NCBI GenBank assembly: GCA_001910725.1
Contig: MJGA01000045.1
Span: forward strand, 78,192 to 142,191
Length of the DNA: 64,000 nucleotides
Direction: 5' to 3'
Source: Phanerodontia chrysosporium
Lineage: Eukaryota > Basidiomycota > Agaricomycetes > Polyporales > Phanerochaetaceae
Part shown: positions 1 through 11,480 of the stretch, one piece after another
How the letters are laid out: each line of letters opens with the position of its first letter
Position numbering within the stretch: position 1 is the first letter of the stretch
Program-made: the position numbers and the translations under genes
Notes under the pieces: generated by a model
Databases searched by the model: none
What the model saw: the letters and a program-made list of their open reading frames with translations, nothing else
What the model was told of the DNA's origin: nothing

Positions 1-2994
1 GGAGCGAGTGAATCCCATCAGATTGACGAGAACGTGGTTGAGGACGTTGTTCCAGGCGCGTCCGGCCTGCTTGAGACCGTACAGAGCCTTGCGCAGAACA
101 TAGACTTGGCCAGAGTTGTCGTCGTAGCCGAATGCCTGACGCATGTAGATGGTCTCCTCGAGGGGGCCGTAGAGATACGCGCCGGTGATGTCGAGACCGT
201 CGTCGTCGAGGTCGTAACGGGCGGCGATGGCGCATGTGGCGCGCCAGGATTCGAGGCGGACGACGGGGGCGAAGGTTTGAAGGTAATCTTGCCCGGGGAT
301 CTGGGAGAAACCTTGTGCGACAAGACGTGCCTTGTACTTGTCGATCGAGCCGTCGGGGTGGCGTTTGATGGCGAAGACCCAGCGTGAACCGATGGCCTTC
401 CGGTCGTCCGGAAGGTCGCCCATCTTCCAAGTTCCCCTCCCCCTGAGCTGTGACATTTCAGCGTCCATGGCAGCCTGCCATTGCGGCCAGTCGTCCCGTG
501 CCTTACACTCCTCAATAGAGGACGGGTGGTCCCAATCTCCGCGTACTGCGAAGCAGATGTGGGCGTGAGCGCTAGCGTTGTGATCCGTCGACTTCGGAGC
601 GATGGTTCCGGTCTGGTGAAGACGTTTGTAGTCGACGCGAGGCGTGTTGCACTCGGACTTGCGCGTAGACTCGGGGGGAACGCTAGAGGATGTCGAGCGA
701 GGAAGGGCGACTGAGGGGGAACGCGATTTGGTCGTCGTAGCAGACAGTTCAGCCTTGGATGCCTTCGAAGAGTCGGGCGCTTGAGGCGCTGATGCCGGTG
801 GTGGCGTCGTGGTATCTGAAGGCGGCGATTTGGCTCGAGAAGGTGTCGGACTCTCCCCCTCAAGGGTGAAGGGGATGCTACAAGGTGGTTCAGCCTTACG
901 CTCGAAAATGACATCGCGAGAGACGAGGATCTGGCGCATGCCAGGGACGAAGTACCTCCAGCCGGCACTGTTGTCCGAGATCCCGGTGAAGATGTAGTGC
1001 TCGGACTTCGGCTCGAGCTTCGAGCGACGATTTTCGGGCACGAGGACCCAGCAGGGCGTGCCGAACTCTTGCGCGTCCTTGATATCAGGGCGGCGACCCC
1101 AGAATAATTCGTAGGGCGTGAGATCACGAGTGCGCGTAGGCGTGCGGTTCTTGAGATAGGTGGCGTATGCCCAGGCCTCCTGCCAAAGGAATTTCGGCAA
1201 GTCGCGCGCGATCAGCATGGCGCGCGCGCGCTCCGCGAGAGTGCGGTTGAGGCGTTCAGCGATGCCGTTCTGCGAAGGGGAATATGGTGCCGTGGTGCGA
1301 ACGAGAATGCCGCGAGAGGCGGCGTAGTCGCGAAACTGGCCTTGAGTGTACTCCTTCGCGTTGTCGACGTGAACTGTCTTGATCTTCGCGTTGAGATGAC
1401 GCTCGAGGAGCGCTTCATACTTCTTGAAACGGTCGAGGGCGGCGTCGCGTGATTTCATGAAGAAAATAACGACGTAGCGCGAAGCGGCATCGGTGAATGT
1501 GATGACGTACGTATTGCCCTGCAGAGAGGCGATGCGCGCCGGGCCCCAGATGTCTGAGAAGACGAGATCGCCGACGGCCAGAGCGCGATCGGCGGCGGTA
1601 TCGGGGAATGGCGCTCGCGAGTGCTTGGCCTGGATGCAGGCGTCGCAGTCGAAGTCGATGTCCGATGAGGTGTCGACTTCCATGCCTTCTACGAGGTCTT
1701 TGCGATGGATTTCCTGCAACTGCTGGCGATTAATGTGTCCCAGAGCGCAGTGCCATTCATACCAAGTGCGCGCAGTGCGCACGGCGAGCGCTCGAGATCG
1801 CGCCGGGTACCGAAGTCTCATATCCATGTGATAGAGATGTCCGACGCGACGGCCGTGGCAGATTGTACGATCGCGGTCCTTGATGAACAAGTCCGGACCA
1901 GTGCCGACGAAGGTCATGCCTGCGCTAGCGAGGCGACCGAGGGACAGGAGATTGAACTCCATGTTCGGCGCGTGTAGAACGTCGGTGAGCTTGACAGAGA
2001 CTTCCCCCTGCTTCGTATTGAAGGTAACTTGCACGTCGCCGCGGCCTAAGGCCTTGCAGACACCTGCGCCGGTGACCGTGTGGTTGGGGGTCTCGATGTA
2101 GTTGCTGAACGCGTTGCGGTCACGTACAATGTGGCGCTCGGTGGCAGAATCGCCGAGCCAAACTTCCCCCTTGACCAGGAAGGCGCGCACGTCTTGGGGG
2201 ACTTCTTCTATTGTGGCGAACATGTAGGAGTCGCCGTCGGTCTCCGCGGCGACAGCGACGTGCGCGCGCGAAGATTTGCCTCCGGAGCCATACTTCTGGT
2301 TGCCGCCGGATCGGCATTCGGGTTTGATGTGACCTTCCTTTCCGCATCCGTGGCAGTAGACGCCCTTGCGGAATTTGGACTGCTTTGGGCGCTGGCGAGC
2401 AACGAGCGCCGTGGAGGACGTGTCGCGCTCCTTGCGGCGGCGTTCTTCGGTCAGAATTCGACCGGTGAGGTCTGACGAGGTTGTGATGCTCTGACAAGAC
2501 GTAATGAACGCGTCCCAGGAAGGGGGAAGAGCAGAAAGGATTTGATAGGTGAAATCTGAATTGGTAATCGTACCGCCAGAAAGGGTAATCTCTTCCATCA
2601 ACTGCCTCATCTTCTTTAATTCCCCTTCCATGTCTGCTCCCTCCTCCATCTGGTACTTCTGGAGCTTTCTGCTCGCTGTGACCTTAGCCATAGTGCCTTG
2701 CGCGGCGTAGATAGACTTGAGCGTGTTCCACGCTGACTTGGACGAAGTGCTTGACGCGATGTGCGTGACTACCGAGGGCGCGCAGCAGAGGCGGATCGCG
2801 CTAAGCGCTTTCCGGTCTGCGCGGTCGAATGTCGCTTGCTCTGCGGCGTCAGTCGCATGGCGCGTCTTGTTGCCAAGGACGTAGTCGATATAACCGAGGT
2901 CAGTCAAGATATCTTGCTCTTGCACCTGCCACGAGAAGTAATTCTCGGTCCCCTTCAAAGGTTCGATGCGTACACTGGACGTGTCTGATGTCAT
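1..2994 (-). CDS. Ty1/Copia Gag-Pol polyprotein, 3' end beyond window
   Basis: One uninterrupted frame of 998 codons, read from the ATG at 2994 to the left edge, so gag and pol are fused as usual in Copia elements. Seen in order: gag domain; zinc knuckle CX2CX4HX4C at about residues 214-227; protease site at about residue 282 reading D-S-A-T instead of the usual D-S/T-G-A; integrase HHCC zinc module (H about 415, CDAC about 450); integrase core with D about 481, D about 544 and E about 580 in a PYSPSQNG-AE context; then the start of reverse transcriptase with YKARLVAQGF at about 887-896. The YVDD active site and RNase H lie outside the window. The protein would assemble virus-like particles and copy and integrate the element. 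No stop or frameshift was found on codon-by-codon reading, so this copy could be recent. Confidence 0.9.
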   Translation of the reverse strand, partial: MTSDTSSVRIEPLKGTENYFSWQVQEQDILTDLGYIDYVLGNKTRHATDAAEQATFDRADRKALSAIRLCCAPSVVTHIASSTSSKSAWNTLKSIYAAQGTMAKVTASRKLQKYQMEEGADMEGELKKMRQLMEEITLSGGTITNSDFTYQILSALPPSWDAFITSCQSITTSSDLTGRILTEERRRKERDTSSTALVARQRPKQSKFRKGVYCHGCGKEGHIKPECRSGGNQKYGSGGKSSRAHVAVAAETDGDSYMFATIEEVPQDVRAFLVKGEVWLGDSATERHIVRDRNAFSNYIETPNHTVTGAGVCKALGRGDVQVTFNTKQGEVSVKLTDVLHAPNMEFNLLSLGRLASAGMTFVGTGPDLFIKDRDRTICHGRRVGHLYHMDMRLRYPARSRALAVRTARTWYEWHCALGHINRQQLQEIHRKDLVEGMEVDTSSDIDFDCDACIQAKHSRAPFPDTAADRALAVGDLVFSDIWGPARIASLQGNTYVITFTDAASRYVVIFFMKSRDAALDRFKKYEALLERHLNAKIKTVHVDNAKEYTQGQFRDYAASRGILVRTTAPYSPSQNGIAERLNRTLAERARAMLIARDLPKFLWQEAWAYATYLKNRTPTRTRDLTPYELFWGRRPDIKDAQEFGTPCWVLVPENRRSKLEPKSEHYIFTGISDNSAGWRYFVPGMRQILVSRDVIFERKAEPPCSIPFTLEGESPTPSRAKSPPSDTTTPPPASAPQAPDSSKASKAELSATTTKSRSPSVALPRSTSSSVPPESTRKSECNTPRVDYKRLHQTGTIAPKSTDHNASAHAHICFAVRGDWDHPSSIEECKARDDWPQWQAAMDAEMSQLRGRGTWKMGDLPDDRKAIGSRWVFAIKRHPDGSIDKYKARLVAQGFSQIPGQDYLQTFAPVVRLESWRATCAIAARYDLDDDGLDITGAYLYGPLEETIYMRQAFGYDDNSGQVYVLRKALYGLKQAGRAWNNVLNHVLVNLMGFTRS

Positions 2995-3125
2995 ACTGAC
3001 AGGGCGATAATCGCGAAATGTGGGCGCCTAGATTTGATCCGCAATGGATCGACAGGGACGAGAGTTTGATCCGCACTGGATCTGCAGAGAGTGGTGATCG
3101 TCGTGTGCGCTCTTTACAGCGCGGA

Positions 3126-3138
3126 GCTCATAACCTCT
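3126..3138 (-). promoter_or_regulatory. Candidate primer-binding site of the Copia element (internal initiator tRNA-Met match)
   Basis: On the minus strand this reads AGAGGTTATGAGC, complementary to the anticodon arm of initiator tRNA-Met (CUCAUAACC around the CAU anticodon). Drosophila copia is known to prime with a tRNA-iMet fragment paired to this part of the tRNA. The site directly follows a minus-strand ...TTCA, which fits the 3' end of the 5' LTR at 3139. The tRNA assignment is inference. Confidence 0.45.
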
Positions 3139-3300
3139 TGAAGAATCAAGCGGGGGTGAGATGCGGGAAACGAACGATAGATATTCGACGAGATGTAACT
3201 AGGATTTTATACATTTTCTTGTAACTACTAGAAAGGAAATGAAATGTGGGTTTTGAGTTATTACAAAGGCAGAAGACTCAGATAAGATAAAGTGGATCGG
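3139..3300 (-). repeat. Probable 5' LTR (downstream part) of the Copia element, outer end not located
   Basis: The region upstream of the Copia start holds no ORF. A minus-strand TATAAAAT lies at 3211-3204, about 65 nt before the proposed LTR end at 3139, so U3/R/U5 probably lie here. The partner LTR is outside the window, so the outer boundary cannot be set; the right coordinate is nominal. Confidence 0.35.
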
Positions 3301-4650
3301 AATGAAGATAAGGAAATGGAGATTACTACCGACGGGTGCCTTTTATGGCATGCCGCCCTGCGTCTGAGGTGGGTCACCTCGGCGGCGCCTCGGGATGACA
3401 ACACCCCGAGCCTCTCGTTCGCCTGTTTGTCCACGTCGTGCTACAGGTCTCCAGCCGGCGCAGCGTGCGGGCGGGTATATGAGAGAGACAGGTTGCACCA
3501 CGTCGAGCGGCCAGATGGCCCTCTGCCAACGCCTAGTCGTCGTGTGTCGTTGGTACACGGAAACGCTGCCCAGGGTATCGTTAACACTGGGGTCACGACG
3601 GTCGCCGCGGACGCGCCTGACAGTGCATGAAGAGCCTTGGCTGGGAGCAGTGTGACGATTTCTTGACCATGCAGGCGGGGCCGCAGCGAGGCGTGTTCGA
3701 GACGACGTCGAGGACTACTGCTCGCGAGCACCAGAGGGGTGGCCAGAGCGCAGGACATGCCTACCACCCTTCGCTTTAGAGGCTAGGAAGCGGTTGAGAC
3801 ACATGTACCTGTCCTCCCGCTACCCACGTCTCCCTCCTCCCCCTATATTCGTCGTTTCGCCTCTCGATTACAACCAGTTTTTCACTCTGCGCGACTTCAC
3901 GTCTCTTGTCCAACGTTTCCCGGGGCCGGATACGGACACAGATGGTGGCACACCTCCGCTCGCGCTGGGCGCATTACACTAGAGCGGTGCACGTGTGCAG
4001 GTGTACGGAGCATGCGGACATGCCAAGGTCGTTGACGAAGACCGGATGAATTCCGAGAGATCGGCTGTGCCCGTGTGGCCATAGCTCCCGAACCGCGCGT
4101 AGGCCGAGGGACCATGGAAGGAGGGCCAATGTCGCACCATGTAGTGTCGAAGTGAGTGCGCCGTCGTCCTCGGGAGTGCACAGGTCGCTCACGGCCGACG
4201 CAGTCTTGGACAGATGCGTCCGAGAGGCAGCAGTACTAACGCTGAGGGCTTCCAATGAGCAGGAACGAGAGCTTCAGCGCTTGATGCCTATAGACACAGC
4301 GGTACAATCAGTTCAGAGATGCGGATGATAAGTGTAGCGTACGCACCTTGGTCCTCGCACTTCCGATGCACCCGGAACACGTAGCCGAGGAGGTTGGACT
4401 GGAGAATGCTGTCCACGCCAGGATCACTGTGCGCCAGGCAGGTTATATCAACGTAAATTCGACACAAGGAGGCCAGCGACGGACCTGGCATCGTCGACGC
4501 ATACCGCAGCTCCCCGTTCGTAGGCCCCTCCTGGTGCCCATCGCCTTCCACGCATGGCATGCACGAGTCCGCGTTGGTATGCTTGCACATGTAGTCCAGG
4601 ACTGCAATGGCCGGCACCGGGGGTGCCGGTGAGGTTGCAAGAGTGGCAGG
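3301..4650. other. Non-coding stretch, no gene recognised
   Basis: Only short, low-complexity overlapping ORFs in several frames are present, with none of the domain motifs, introns or repeat matches seen elsewhere. I see nothing that supports a gene. It separates the Copia element from the left arm of the HET inverted duplication. Confidence 0.4.
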
Positions 4651-5510
4651 CGCGAGCACGGGAACGTGCACGGTACCACGAGGTAGCAGGTGAAGCGCAG
4701 GCTTGCATGTCTGGTTGGTTCCGGTGTGCAGGAATGCTGCCTGAGCAGCGCAGGGGTACCATCGGGAGACAGCGAGGTTGAGAGTCGAGGGCAGGGTGCA
4801 AAGCGAGGGACCGCGGTGCAAGCGCGCGAACCGCGCTCTCGGCCACAAGTCGGGACGTTCGACCCGCTGGGCGGTGTCCCCATCGCACTTGCTCTTGTAA
4901 TACATTTCTTCGGCCGCGTTGGCAGTGCTGTTCGCAAAGTGAACTCACGTCGTCCTGCGTTGCTCACACCCCCGGCATCGAATGCTTGCGATAAAGCTGC
5001 CCACGGACATGACACGCTCGTCCTCGTCCTCGCCCCTCGCTCCATCGTACACCGTGAGTTTGCTGCACCAGTCTCGGTCACATCCAGTCGGTTCTACGTC
5101 TTCTATGAGCCAGCCATGCCGTCCGCCCACGAACGAAGACTGATGCTGCCGCCGACTCCGCTGCCTCTCATCGAGCCCAGCGTAAGCCGTCCACCGATGC
5201 GCCCTTGTAGAGGGGTTCTGACCACCGGGACTCTCGCTGCCGCATAGACGTGTTCCAGTGGGTCGTCTTTATCGCAGCAGGTAGTACAGACGGCAGTGAA
5301 CGACCGCATTCCGGTAGCGGGTGAAGAGAACGACGAGGCGTCGGGGCATTCTGGTGGCGAATCGGGGCGGAAAGCTGAGTGGATGCTGGAGCACACGAAT
5401 TGGGAGGTGTAGATGTAGCGAACGTCGTCTGACATTGAAGATGTATGTATAGACATATCGCATAGCACGATGAACAGCCGGCGAGACGGGTGGGAATACC
5501 AGGGTGGCAC

Positions 5511-5828
5511 CTACGACACCCAGGGAACGATGTCGGTCTGCGTGAGGCATTGCGCCTTGGTTCTTGTCTGCTCGTCACGCCGCTGCACATGCCTTCGAGC
5601 CTGGCATAGCGTGCATCTATCTGGGATGGACGTGCTGCCCCGCAGGTAGCCCGTGGAGGGCAGTTCACGGCCGAGCGTCATGGACAGCCGTCGCGCGCTC
5701 TGTTCTGTGGCAAGCTTGATCAGGGGCTCCGCGAACGTCGTCGGGCTTGCGATGGGCGCGAAGGTGGTGGTGCCGGCAAAGGCTTTCGGTGAGTACAGCT
5801 TAAAAAATTGCGCACCTCTTCTTGGCAT
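5511..5828 (-). pseudogene. Gene-like ORF segment divergent from the HET gene, start codon apparently lost
   Basis: In this frame the peptide beginning YSPKAFAGTTTF and running through CTLCQARRHVQRRDEQ is strongly conserved with the right arm (52113 onward, plus strand), including a CX2C pair. In the right arm the segment starts with ATG in a CACC-ATG context; here the same position reads CTG. The conservation may reflect a small gene transcribed away from the HET promoter or only nucleotide similarity of the duplicated arms. No known domain recognised; exon structure not resolved. Confidence 0.25.
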
Positions 5829-6764
5829 GCAATCCAGTCTCGAGCCCTCGCTCTCACATACCTCAGGCAGTGTTCAGTTCACCTGAATGTGGCCTTGTAC
5901 AGATCCTTTTCAGCGCAGGAGAGCGACGTTAGGCGACGAACTCACCTGGCATCATCGCGAAACCTTTCGCCCTATGACCTCCAGTGTCCCCTAGGCCGGG
6001 CACGTCCCCCTTCTGCACGCTACCGGTGCGATCCTATAAAGGCCCGAGTGGTGCGCGAATCTCGGGGTGTACCAGTGACCAGACTACGGGCGAGCTTGCT
6101 TCTGTCTCTCCCGAAATCCAGCTGGTGTGGAGAGGGAGGAGTGGGGACGCCGTGGACTTCTCCTCTTCAAGTATCGCGCTCCCAAGAGGATACTCGAGGC
6201 TGCTGGTGTGACGACATCCAGAGGTGAGGTAAGAGGCGACCCGCGAGCGAAACACTTGCCGCCGCGATGCACGGGCACATGAGACCCTTCGATCAGTCGT
6301 CGGCCGTGACTCCTTATGCTTGCTCGCTGCCTAACGTGGTAGGGTGACTTCTCGACGAAGGTACGAGTATGCTTGATGCTTGACTTGTTAAGATTATGGC
6401 ACTTACCTCCGGATAGCACACACAGCCTTCCGAACTTGAAGACGGCTCGGACCAGACGACCCTGCAGCGCGGCACGGTTCCAAGACGGCTGAAGAGCTCT
6501 GCAGATCTCTGCACCCTGCACCCGCGTACGCTGTGCTGGGCGAGAGTTGACATCCATACCAGCCGTAGCCCATGTCGCGGACAGTTGACGAGGGCGCGCC
6601 TATATCTCTGGCGCCCATGCACGTTGCCAATCTGATGAGCGGGCTGTCTTCCATGCCTCGCACATGCGGCTGCCAGCTGTACCTCTTGACCACCGACCAC
6701 CACCACTGACCACCACCACACCGTCGCCGTTCAGCCACGTCATCCAGACAGGCTACAACCAGTG

Positions 6765-9700
6765 ATGTCTAGCAACAACAGGAATGTGCTGGAGGTTATG
6801 TTCTCAAAAGATAAGGAGTTGGGTATATACTATGACCTTCCAGAAGGAAAGGCCATAGTGCCATTGTCTGAGGCCATTACTTCATTGGTTTGTGAATTTA
6901 CAGCCTGACTCTGTATTCATTACTGAGAGATTAGCAGACTCAACCTAATGACTATCACAAGCTTGCAAGGATCAGGTGGAAGAATCAAGACTTTATCTGT
7001 ATGCACACTCCATATGGCATTGCGTGGGATGAGAGCCTGTCACCCAAGCCAAGAGTCATTCCTTCAACCCCACAGTCTATGTCATCTGGGGATTATAACA
7101 GCGACTCAGCCTGGCCCAGTTTCAGAGCATGGTTTGTTGCACTACTCTCAACTTTGGTGGACGACAAGGACTTCTTTCAGTTCAGTGGAGATGGCAGATC
7201 TTACACTCTCACTCCTTCAACTCAATCACGTGTTCCTCTTCAAAGAATGCATATTGGCCCTGGTGCAATTCCTACAACACTTGCAGACCAACCATGTGGA
7301 GCTGTTGTTGAGGCACTACAGAACCTGAATGAAGTTATGGGCACAGCACACACTTTGAAGGCAACAAATGGGCTCACTGACTTTCTTCAGTTTATGATCA
7401 ACAACTCACATAACTTTGGAGAGCTTTATGGGCGTGTCCGACCATGGTGGTACAAAGATGCATATCCCAACTCTGATGTGTACTTCAAAGAAATTATTCA
7501 GCGCATGCAGAGGCGTATGCTAACTGATGATTATGATCGTAGTGCCATTATTCAAGAAGACTCCTATATTCCCTCAAACTCTCATCCACCTCCACGGCGC
7601 ATATGGGATCTGTTCAGCAATCGGGTTTTGCCATACTATGCATTTCGAAAAACTAACACACTCAAGGATGATCAAGCTAAGATTGATGAGAGGCTTTGGA
7701 CAGTCTCCCATAGTTGGGTTGCTAAAAAAGAGCGTGAAAACTGCTGGACAAATATCAATGGAAAGCAGTGGCCAGTGCCATTTCCTCGAGCAACAACACT
7801 TGAGCATGTTCGCATTGAGCTCCTCAATATGGGTGCTGAATATGTTTGGCTTGATGTGCTATGTTTGCGACAAGAGGGCCTTAAGAAAGATGAAGAACAA
7901 CGCCTCAAGGAGTGGAAGATTGATGTTCCCACTATTGGATTTGTTTATCAGGGAGAACCAAGAACAAGATACTCCATCGTGTACTTAAATGGTCTTGGTA
8001 TACTATGCACCATAGTTGAAGATGTCCTCATATCATCAAGGCATTGGTTCAAGCGTGTTTGGACAATACAAGAAGCTCTTTATAAACAATGGTTACCAGG
8101 TGGATTAACAATTGACTCTATCTCTCAAGAAGCTGCAGATCATTTCACAAACATTTGGTCAAAGCTTGATGAAAGCGCAATGATACTTCATCATAATTAT
8201 ATTAGATTTCCACGCGATCTTCAGGCATGCCACTGCACCAATAGGGTAGACCGAGTTGCAGTGCTGAACTATTGGCTTCACAAACACTGCACGGCCTTTC
8301 CAGTTTACAATATGAATATCACAGCAGATCAAGCTTGGAAAAAGCTTCACAATCATTTGTCCTCTGCCCTATTGACATCTATTTTTATTAAAATGATTCC
8401 TCTAAAGCCATTTGCCACTCAGATATCCATCAATGTTATTTGTCATCAAAAATATTCAGTTGAAACCTTTCTTGATCAACCTAGCATGATTACTATGACA
8501 AGTCAGCCAAAGTGCAACTTGTTCTCTGAGCAAAAGATGGCAAAGCACAATTCAGATGAATACTACCATTTAGCCACTGTTATTGGACCATATTACATTA
8601 CTAGAAGTAGTATGACATCACTATTATTAAGCTCAGCCTCTATTGAGCTACCTGGACTTCAACTCAGTAGCACTTTTTCTAATGTGCTCAAGCTTTCTAA
8701 GGACTGTAAAGTACAAGGAGTGATACTTCCCAATATACCATATATGCTTGCAAATATAAAATATAAAAATGCATATGGCTCGTATAGTGCTTGGATTGTG
8801 TTTGAAGCTTGTAAAAAAATTTATTCACTGAATGAATACCCTATTATGCATGCAATCAAATGGGGAGCCATTATATATAAGCTCAAGGACAATGAGCCAG
8901 ATCCACTGGCTGTTCATAGTGGCCATAAGATCTATGTGATTTATATGAATGAAGATGAGGCAATAAAATGCAGTGTATATACAGTGCAATATATTCATGC
9001 ATTTGAGGAAATGCAGGCTCGTAAGGGGGTGTACACGTTTGCAGACAATATTCAAGATAAAGACTTGGAATCAGACCCTTTGGACCAAAATTGGGGCAGA
9101 GCAAGCTCTAAATTAGTGGAAACTGTGGAAATCTCTCAACATAGTGCAGAGAAGCACTTAAAGCCATTAAGCATTGCCAGCTCATTTAACAGTAATATTG
9201 AGACCCAAGGTGCAAATGCATCTGCTCAGTATAAGCCATTATTTGAAGATGCAGCTCTTGAAGCTGTTAGCCAGACTGATCAAGATCTCTCTTTGCTACC
9301 TACTCTGGTTATTAACTGTAATCCAACTTCTGACCACACACAAGAGAACTTTGCCACCAGCCCTGGCAAGCATGCAAATACATTCCACAAACTTGAGCCA
9401 GTTACCAATACAGATTCTACATTGCAAGACACACCAGTCCAGACTAGTAAGTCTGAAAACGAGGGCAAAGGCAGAAGCAAGGCAGATAGCAAAACTAAGG
9501 CTGACTGTGGACAAGGTAGCATAGCTGAGTGCGAGGCTGACAATGACAATAAAGCCCAGCCCCTAGTCAGCACTGCACAGGCTGTTACTAATGAGCATGC
9601 AAAGACAGTCTTTGAGTTGCAGAACACAAGCCCAATCATTGCACATAGTGCTATTTTGCCATTGGCACCCATAGCAGAACACTTGGCCAATGCAGAACTG

Positions 9701-9796
9701 TCCAGGAACTATACCCAGCATGTTGCATTTGCTTTGTTTCTTGCACTTGCCTTGATGGCTAGTGGTGTTGAATATACCTTGCGTGGTGTGCTATAG
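6765..9796 (+). CDS. HET-domain (heterokaryon-incompatibility type) protein, left copy
   Basis: Two-exon model: exon 1 6765-6887, intron 6888-6934 (GTTTGT...TACTGA...TAG, 47 nt; an alternative acceptor at 6937 keeps frame), exon 2 6935-9796; about 994 residues. The HET core (PF06985-like) shows as LWTVSHSWV about residue 295, YVWLDVLCLRQ about 343, VPTIGFVYQG about 372 and RVWTIQEAL about 415. HET proteins of filamentous fungi act in non-self recognition and cell death; the trigger for this one is unknown. The long C-terminal part is not recognised and ends in a hydrophobic stretch (about 970-990) that could anchor it to a membrane. A TAG upstream of 6935 in the exon 2 frame supports the intron. 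The body is AT-rich compared with the paralogue at 55 kb. Intact, unlike the right-arm copy. Confidence 0.8.
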
Positions 9797-10051
9797 CTAG
9801 CATATCTCTGGTAGTGTCAGATTGTATTGCATTTTTATTTCTTGGTTCTGTATATTGTGTTCAGTGTATCATGGCAGCTTTGTAATATGTACAGTTCAGG
9901 TGCAGAGTCTGCAGGGTTTTGTTGTCCTTGTATTTCAAAGTGTGTCTCGTAGTATGTATCATCCAGCTTTAGTGTCTACAGGATGTTGCTGTACTTGTAC
10001 TTCAAAGTGCAATTTGTATCTAGCAGTACCTTATGTATCTATGGTCGTGTC

Positions 10052-10651
10052 TATCACAAAAATGTGCTACTCTAGTGTCTATACACCAAACCAACCAGCA
10101 ACACTCACTGGCAAAGGTTTACTTGGACTACAAAGGATGTAGCCAAGCTTAAAGACGAGGTATAGTGACTAGAGAGGTGAGATGCAATGAGATTGAAGCT
10201 GGGGAGGCACCCCCAGCCCTCAGGGTTTATATACATGTGCACCAGGTCCTCAGAGACCAGTGTTCAGGGTTCTCGCTATCTGATATCTACTACGCTATTG
10301 GCTAGTGCCCTATAGGCTTTTCTACATTCTCCTACATGTCCCTAAATGTTCCTTTGATGTTTCAGAACCTTCCATAACATTCCAGCACTGTCCATACCTG
10401 TTCAGAAACCTCCAGGACTTTCTTGTTCATTCTGAAGTGTCTCAGCCCTTCCAGACCTTTGCCTGCTTCTAAACCTTTGACCATGTGACCCTGGAATACT
10501 GCACGTGTGTGCATTACATGACCATCATATTACATGACCAATATCGAGCTTAGAGCTGTCACTTCAGCAGTTCTACATGTCACAGTTCAGAGTAATTGCT
10601 TCTGTCACCTGCTGCCCCTATTTTTAAGGGTTGAGATGAAAAACAGTGACA
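10052..10651 (-). repeat. Solo LTR, O family (600 bp), AT-decayed
   Basis: Same length (600 bp) and orientation as the O element 5' LTR at 45598-46197 and alignable along its whole length. It differs mainly by C-to-T and G-to-A changes. Flanks GTGTC (10047-10051) and GTGAC (10652-10656) look like a target-site duplication with one later mutation. No internal element sequence adjoins it, so it is a solo LTR left by LTR-LTR recombination. Confidence 0.8.
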
Positions 10652-10947
10652 GTGACAATAATTGTACTCAGCAGCAGTGCTCCATGAGTTAGTGTTAAAA
10701 TTATATAGACTTATTTGTAGTGTAGAGACCTGATTAATAGATGAGCTTACACAGGTATAAAACGAGTGAACAACGAAGATGACAGGGATGGCATTCTCAA
10801 AGCTTTATTTATATTCTAGCTATATACATGTCTAGAAAAGCTACAGAAAATGATGTAAAATACCTAGAATATTCACTTGCTGTCTGGTACAGCAAGCTCA
10901 TGTAAAAGTGGTGTAGTAGAATGTGTCTATTGAGCAGGAGGTGCAGG
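10652..10947. other. AT-rich intergenic spacer
   Basis: No ORF or repeat recognised; it lies between the solo O-family LTR and the Y2 LTR. Confidence 0.4.
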
Positions 10948-11480
10948 TGTCACAGTTTTCTAATTCCCTATGGTTGTATTCTCGTTAGCACCCAGTAGGC
11001 ACTAGAGGTTAGGGTTAGGGACTAGGGTTAGGACAGGCACGCGTCAGAACACAGTCAAGTGTTGGTCACGTGCTGAGAATGGACTCAGAGTCATGTGAGG
11101 ATCTTATCTTTATCTTATCTATGATGTAGACGCTCCGATACAAGGGTATAGTAGGTAGCCAGACCCAGGGTCCGGGTAGTGTATTCTAGAATAGCGTAGA
11201 AGGTTCCAAACACATCCGGTACTCGGCTTTAGACTTTGCCGAGCCCAGAGTGTCTTGGCAAGTATCGCACCATCATCACGCCATCGCGCATGTGATGGGC
11301 AGTATCAAGGGTCTCGGGTAGTACCAGGGGTCCTCCCCTTCATGTATATATACCGGGCTCTGCTGGGCTTAAGTCCCCAGCATCATCTACCTCGTCTTTC
11401 ACCCACTTCACTCGCACCACTTGCAGTCAAGTCCAACCCCACCTAAGCTACTAAGGTAAGTAGCGGGGTTTACTTTGACA
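10948..11480 (+). repeat. 5' LTR of truncated element Y2 (Y family, 533 bp)
   Basis: It starts TGTCACAG and ends TTTGACA and matches both LTRs of the complete Y element (33215-33746, 41297-41828). It has the same TATATATA box, the same AGCATCATCTA start region, the splice donor AAG|GTAAGT with GT at 11456, and the complementary primer site TAGATGATGCT at 11483-11493. It carries TTAGGGTTAGGG-like repeats at 11008-11032. Confidence 0.88.

Larger units (their letters stand above)
4650..10051 (+). repeat. Left arm of a large inverted duplication (HET gene locus)
   Basis: This segment matches the reverse complement of about 47680-53400. It includes a proximal upstream region (about 4650-6240, clearly related but diverged), a nearly identical core (about 6240-7627) and the remainder of the HET gene plus its 3' region (7627-10051, diverged). 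The arm ends exactly at a solo O-family LTR starting at 10052. Outer limits are approximate because they were found by eye. Confidence 0.8.

Noticed and set aside
18..1127. Long minus-strand open frame of 369 codons with an Arg/Ser-rich product
   Set aside because: It is an out-of-frame shadow of the Copia Gag-Pol, whose real frame runs without a stop to the window edge and shows integrase and RT motifs.
10052..10651. This LTR as the 3' LTR of element O
   Set aside because: Same orientation, but it has its own near-perfect flanking duplication, no polypurine tract or pol next to it, and its flank does not match the flank of the O 5' LTR.
11008..11032. TTAGGG repeats as a telomere or chromosome end
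   Set aside because: Only two to three units, located inside LTRs that recur at internal positions; no terminal array in the window.
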